The notes beneath the pieces were generated by a model. The model worked only from the letters and a program-made list of their open reading frames with translations, did not search any database and was not told where the DNA came from. Positions 62,239-64,000 of a DNA stretch of 64,000 nucleotides are shown here, in pieces (within the stretch, counting starts at the first letter, position 1; each line of letters starts with the position of its first letter). Origin of the DNA: Kribbella sp. NBC_01245. GTDB taxonomy: Bacteria > Actinomycetota > Actinomycetes > Propionibacteriales > Kribbellaceae. The translations under genes and the position numbers were made by a program. The DNA lies in the NCBI RefSeq assembly GCF_036226525.1, contig NZ_CP108487.1, positions 7,812,001 through 7,876,000 on the forward strand, in the 5' to 3' direction.

Positions 62239-64000
62239 TGCGGGTGACGTTGACGACGCCGGCGGAGCTCTGCGATCTGCTCGGCATTCCCTTCAGCGAT
62301 CAGCAGTTGCAAGCCATCACCGCACCACTCTCGCCAGGCGTGATCGTGGCCGGTGCGGGTTCGGGAAAGACGACGGCGATGGCCGCACGCGTGGTCTGGC
62401 TGATCTGCACCGGACAGGTCAAACCCGAGGAAGTGCTCGGTCTGACCTTCACGAAGAAGGCGGCCAACGAGCTCGACGTGCGGATCCGCGACGATCTGAC
62501 CAAGGCCGGCGTACTGGGTCTGCCGCTGCGGTCCGACGTCCCGCCCGTGCTGGCCGCCCATCTGCGCAGCGGCCTGGACGAGGTGGAGGAAGCAGGCGAG
62601 CCGGTCGTGTCGACGTACCACGCCTTCGCGGGCGCGCTGATCGCCGAACACGGGCTGCGGTTGGGCCTCGAACCGGATGTGCGCGTCCTCGCCGACGCGA
62701 CGCGATTCCAATTGGCGGGTCGGGTCGTACGGCGATCTGATGGGCCGATTCGCTTTGCCTCACACCATGTGCCGACCCTCGTGAACAGCCTGCTCGCGCT
62801 CGACGGCGAGCTGGCGGATCACCTCGTGCGCGCGGAGGACATCCGGTCGCATGACGAGGCTGTCCGGTCCGAGGTGGCTGCCGCGCGGAAGCAGACCGTC
62901 GAGGTGAAGAAGCTGGCCGAGACCGCGTTGAAGCGTGGGGAGATCCTGCAGCTCGTCGAGGAGTATCAGGCGTACAAGGTCGAGCGGGGTGTGGTCGACT
63001 TCGCGGACCAGATGGCGCTGGGGGCGCGGCTGGCGGAGGAGTGTCCTGAGGTGCCGGTGATCGAGCGGGCGCGGTTCAAGGTCGTGCTGCTGGACGAGTA
63101 TCAGGACACTTCGGTTTCGCAGCGGCGGATGTTGACGGCTTTGTTCACGGGTCCGTCTTCTGAGGCGGGTCGCGGGCATGCGGTCACGGCGGTGGGTGAT
63201 CCGTGTCAGGCGATTTACGGCTGGCGTGGCGCGTCGGTCGCCAACCTGGACGAGTTCCCCTTGCACTTCCCGCAAGTGGACGGGTCGCCTGCCCATCGGT
63301 ACGTCCTGAGCGTGAACAGGCGATCCGGCAGCGCCATCCTGGCCGCCGCGAACCAGCACGCCACCGAGTTGTACGAGCGTCACCCCGGCGTCATCCCGCT
63401 TGAGGCGCCGTCTAACGCGCCGACTGGTGCCATCACCGTTGGGTTGTTCGAGACGCGCTCGCAGGAGATCGAGTGGGTCGCGGACTCGATCGTCGCCGCG
63501 CACAAGACGACGGGCCGCCGGTGGAAGGACATCGGTATCCTGATGCGGACGAACGTCGATCTGTCCGCGGTGCACGAAGCCTTGATCTCGCGGCGGGTCC
63601 CGGTCGAGGTCGTCGGTCTTGGCGGACTGCTGGCGCTGCCCGAGGTGGTCGACGTCGTCGCCACCTTGCAGGCGGTCAACGACTTGACGGCGAATGCGGC
63701 GATGCTGCGCATCCTCACCGGACCGCGCTATCGGATCGGTCATCGCGACCTCGCGCTTTTGGCCAACCGGGCACGAAGGCTGGCCGACTCGGGAGATCGT
63801 CCGGCCGCGGATGACCTGGTGGCGGCGCTCGACGCGGCCGTCGCCGGGATGGACTCGACCGAGGTCATCTCGCTCGCGGAAGCCGTCGACGATCCGGGCC
63901 CGGAGACGTGGGGGTATTCGGCCGAGGCGTTGGTCCGGTTCAAGGAGCTCTCTCTTGAACTGCGCGAGTTGCGCGCGCATGCGGGGGAGCCGTTGCTGGA
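62238..64000 (+). CDS. adnB: AdnB: UvrD-like helicase/nuclease subunit, 3' truncated by window edge
   Basis: The first 587 codons are present and open to the end of the window. Walker A is VAGAGSGKTTA (around residue 38), motif Ia TFTKKAANEL, motif II VVLLDEYQDTSVSQ (around 283), and motif III VGDPCQAIYGWRGAS. Known AdnB proteins have a C-terminal nuclease, which would lie beyond the window. ATG 62238 is coupled to the adnA stop. Partner of AdnA in break resection and recombination. Confidence 0.93.
   Translation, partial: MRVTLTTPAELCDLLGIPFSDQQLQAITAPLSPGVIVAGAGSGKTTAMAARVVWLICTGQVKPEEVLGLTFTKKAANELDVRIRDDLTKAGVLGLPLRSDVPPVLAAHLRSGLDEVEEAGEPVVSTYHAFAGALIAEHGLRLGLEPDVRVLADATRFQLAGRVVRRSDGPIRFASHHVPTLVNSLLALDGELADHLVRAEDIRSHDEAVRSEVAAARKQTVEVKKLAETALKRGEILQLVEEYQAYKVERGVVDFADQMALGARLAEECPEVPVIERARFKVVLLDEYQDTSVSQRRMLTALFTGPSSEAGRGHAVTAVGDPCQAIYGWRGASVANLDEFPLHFPQVDGSPAHRYVLSVNRRSGSAILAAANQHATELYERHPGVIPLEAPSNAPTGAITVGLFETRSQEIEWVADSIVAAHKTTGRRWKDIGILMRTNVDLSAVHEALISRRVPVEVVGLGGLLALPEVVDVVATLQAVNDLTANAAMLRILTGPRYRIGHRDLALLANRARRLADSGDRPAADDLVAALDAAVAGMDSTEVISLAEAVDDPGPETWGYSAEALVRFKELSLELRELRAHAGEPLL

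Overview
The window is high-GC actinobacterial chromosome. Codon usage, GTG starts, many ATGA/TGATG gene overlaps, Tat and lipoprotein signals, an F420-type LLM oxidoreductase and an AdnAB helicase-nuclease all fit. The load of sugar ABC transporters and secreted glycosidases suggests a soil saprophyte. Kribbella or a relative (Propionibacteriales) is my best guess, made from general resemblance and not from a marker gene. No rRNA, tRNA, CRISPR array, insertion sequence or integrase was seen.

Layout. 1-4.9 kb: the end of an acyl-CoA dehydrogenase, a non-coding stretch with two nested palindromes, an ArsR-like regulator, CorA, a stress protein and a MaoC hydratase. 4.9-10 kb: an alpha-L-fucosidase/ABC sugar operon facing a FadR-type regulator, with three copies of a candidate operator between them. 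10-17.5 kb: a second sugar operon (LacI, binding protein, two permeases, a glycoamylase-type protein, a GH39-type glycosidase). Its binding-protein gene carries a one-base frameshift. 17.5-24 kb: phosphatase, Nudix, PHP, MarC, an Fe-S nuclease and a three-gene ABC exporter. 23.7-25 kb: a short repeat array and a two-gene module built around a RelA/SpoT-like nucleotidyltransferase. 25-37.5 kb: an ECF sigma/anti-sigma-like pair, GH43-lectin, a large secreted protein gene broken by an in-frame TAG, a GntR-ABC operon, a DUF3558 lipoprotein, a GH172-type modular enzyme and a hydrolase.

37.5-64 kb resembles a conserved actinobacterial neighbourhood. From memory (not checked) it matches the M. tuberculosis Rv3213c-Rv3201c order: ParA-like, RhlE-like helicase, ferritin-like protein, DUF3107, TetR, MoeZ, alkyltransferase-like protein, AdnA, AdnB. 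Accessory genes are interspersed: a LigD-type polymerase, two tandem secreted hydrolases with Calx-beta domains, a nuclease toxin with a YezG-type immunity protein, a vanadium haloperoxidase and several small genes.

The best candidates for an undescribed system are the RelA/SpoT-like two-gene module (23.8-25.0 kb), the nuclease toxin/immunity pair (51.7-53.1 kb), and the two unknown genes that appear to be co-transcribed with the alkyltransferase-like gene upstream of adnAB (57.6-58.7 kb).
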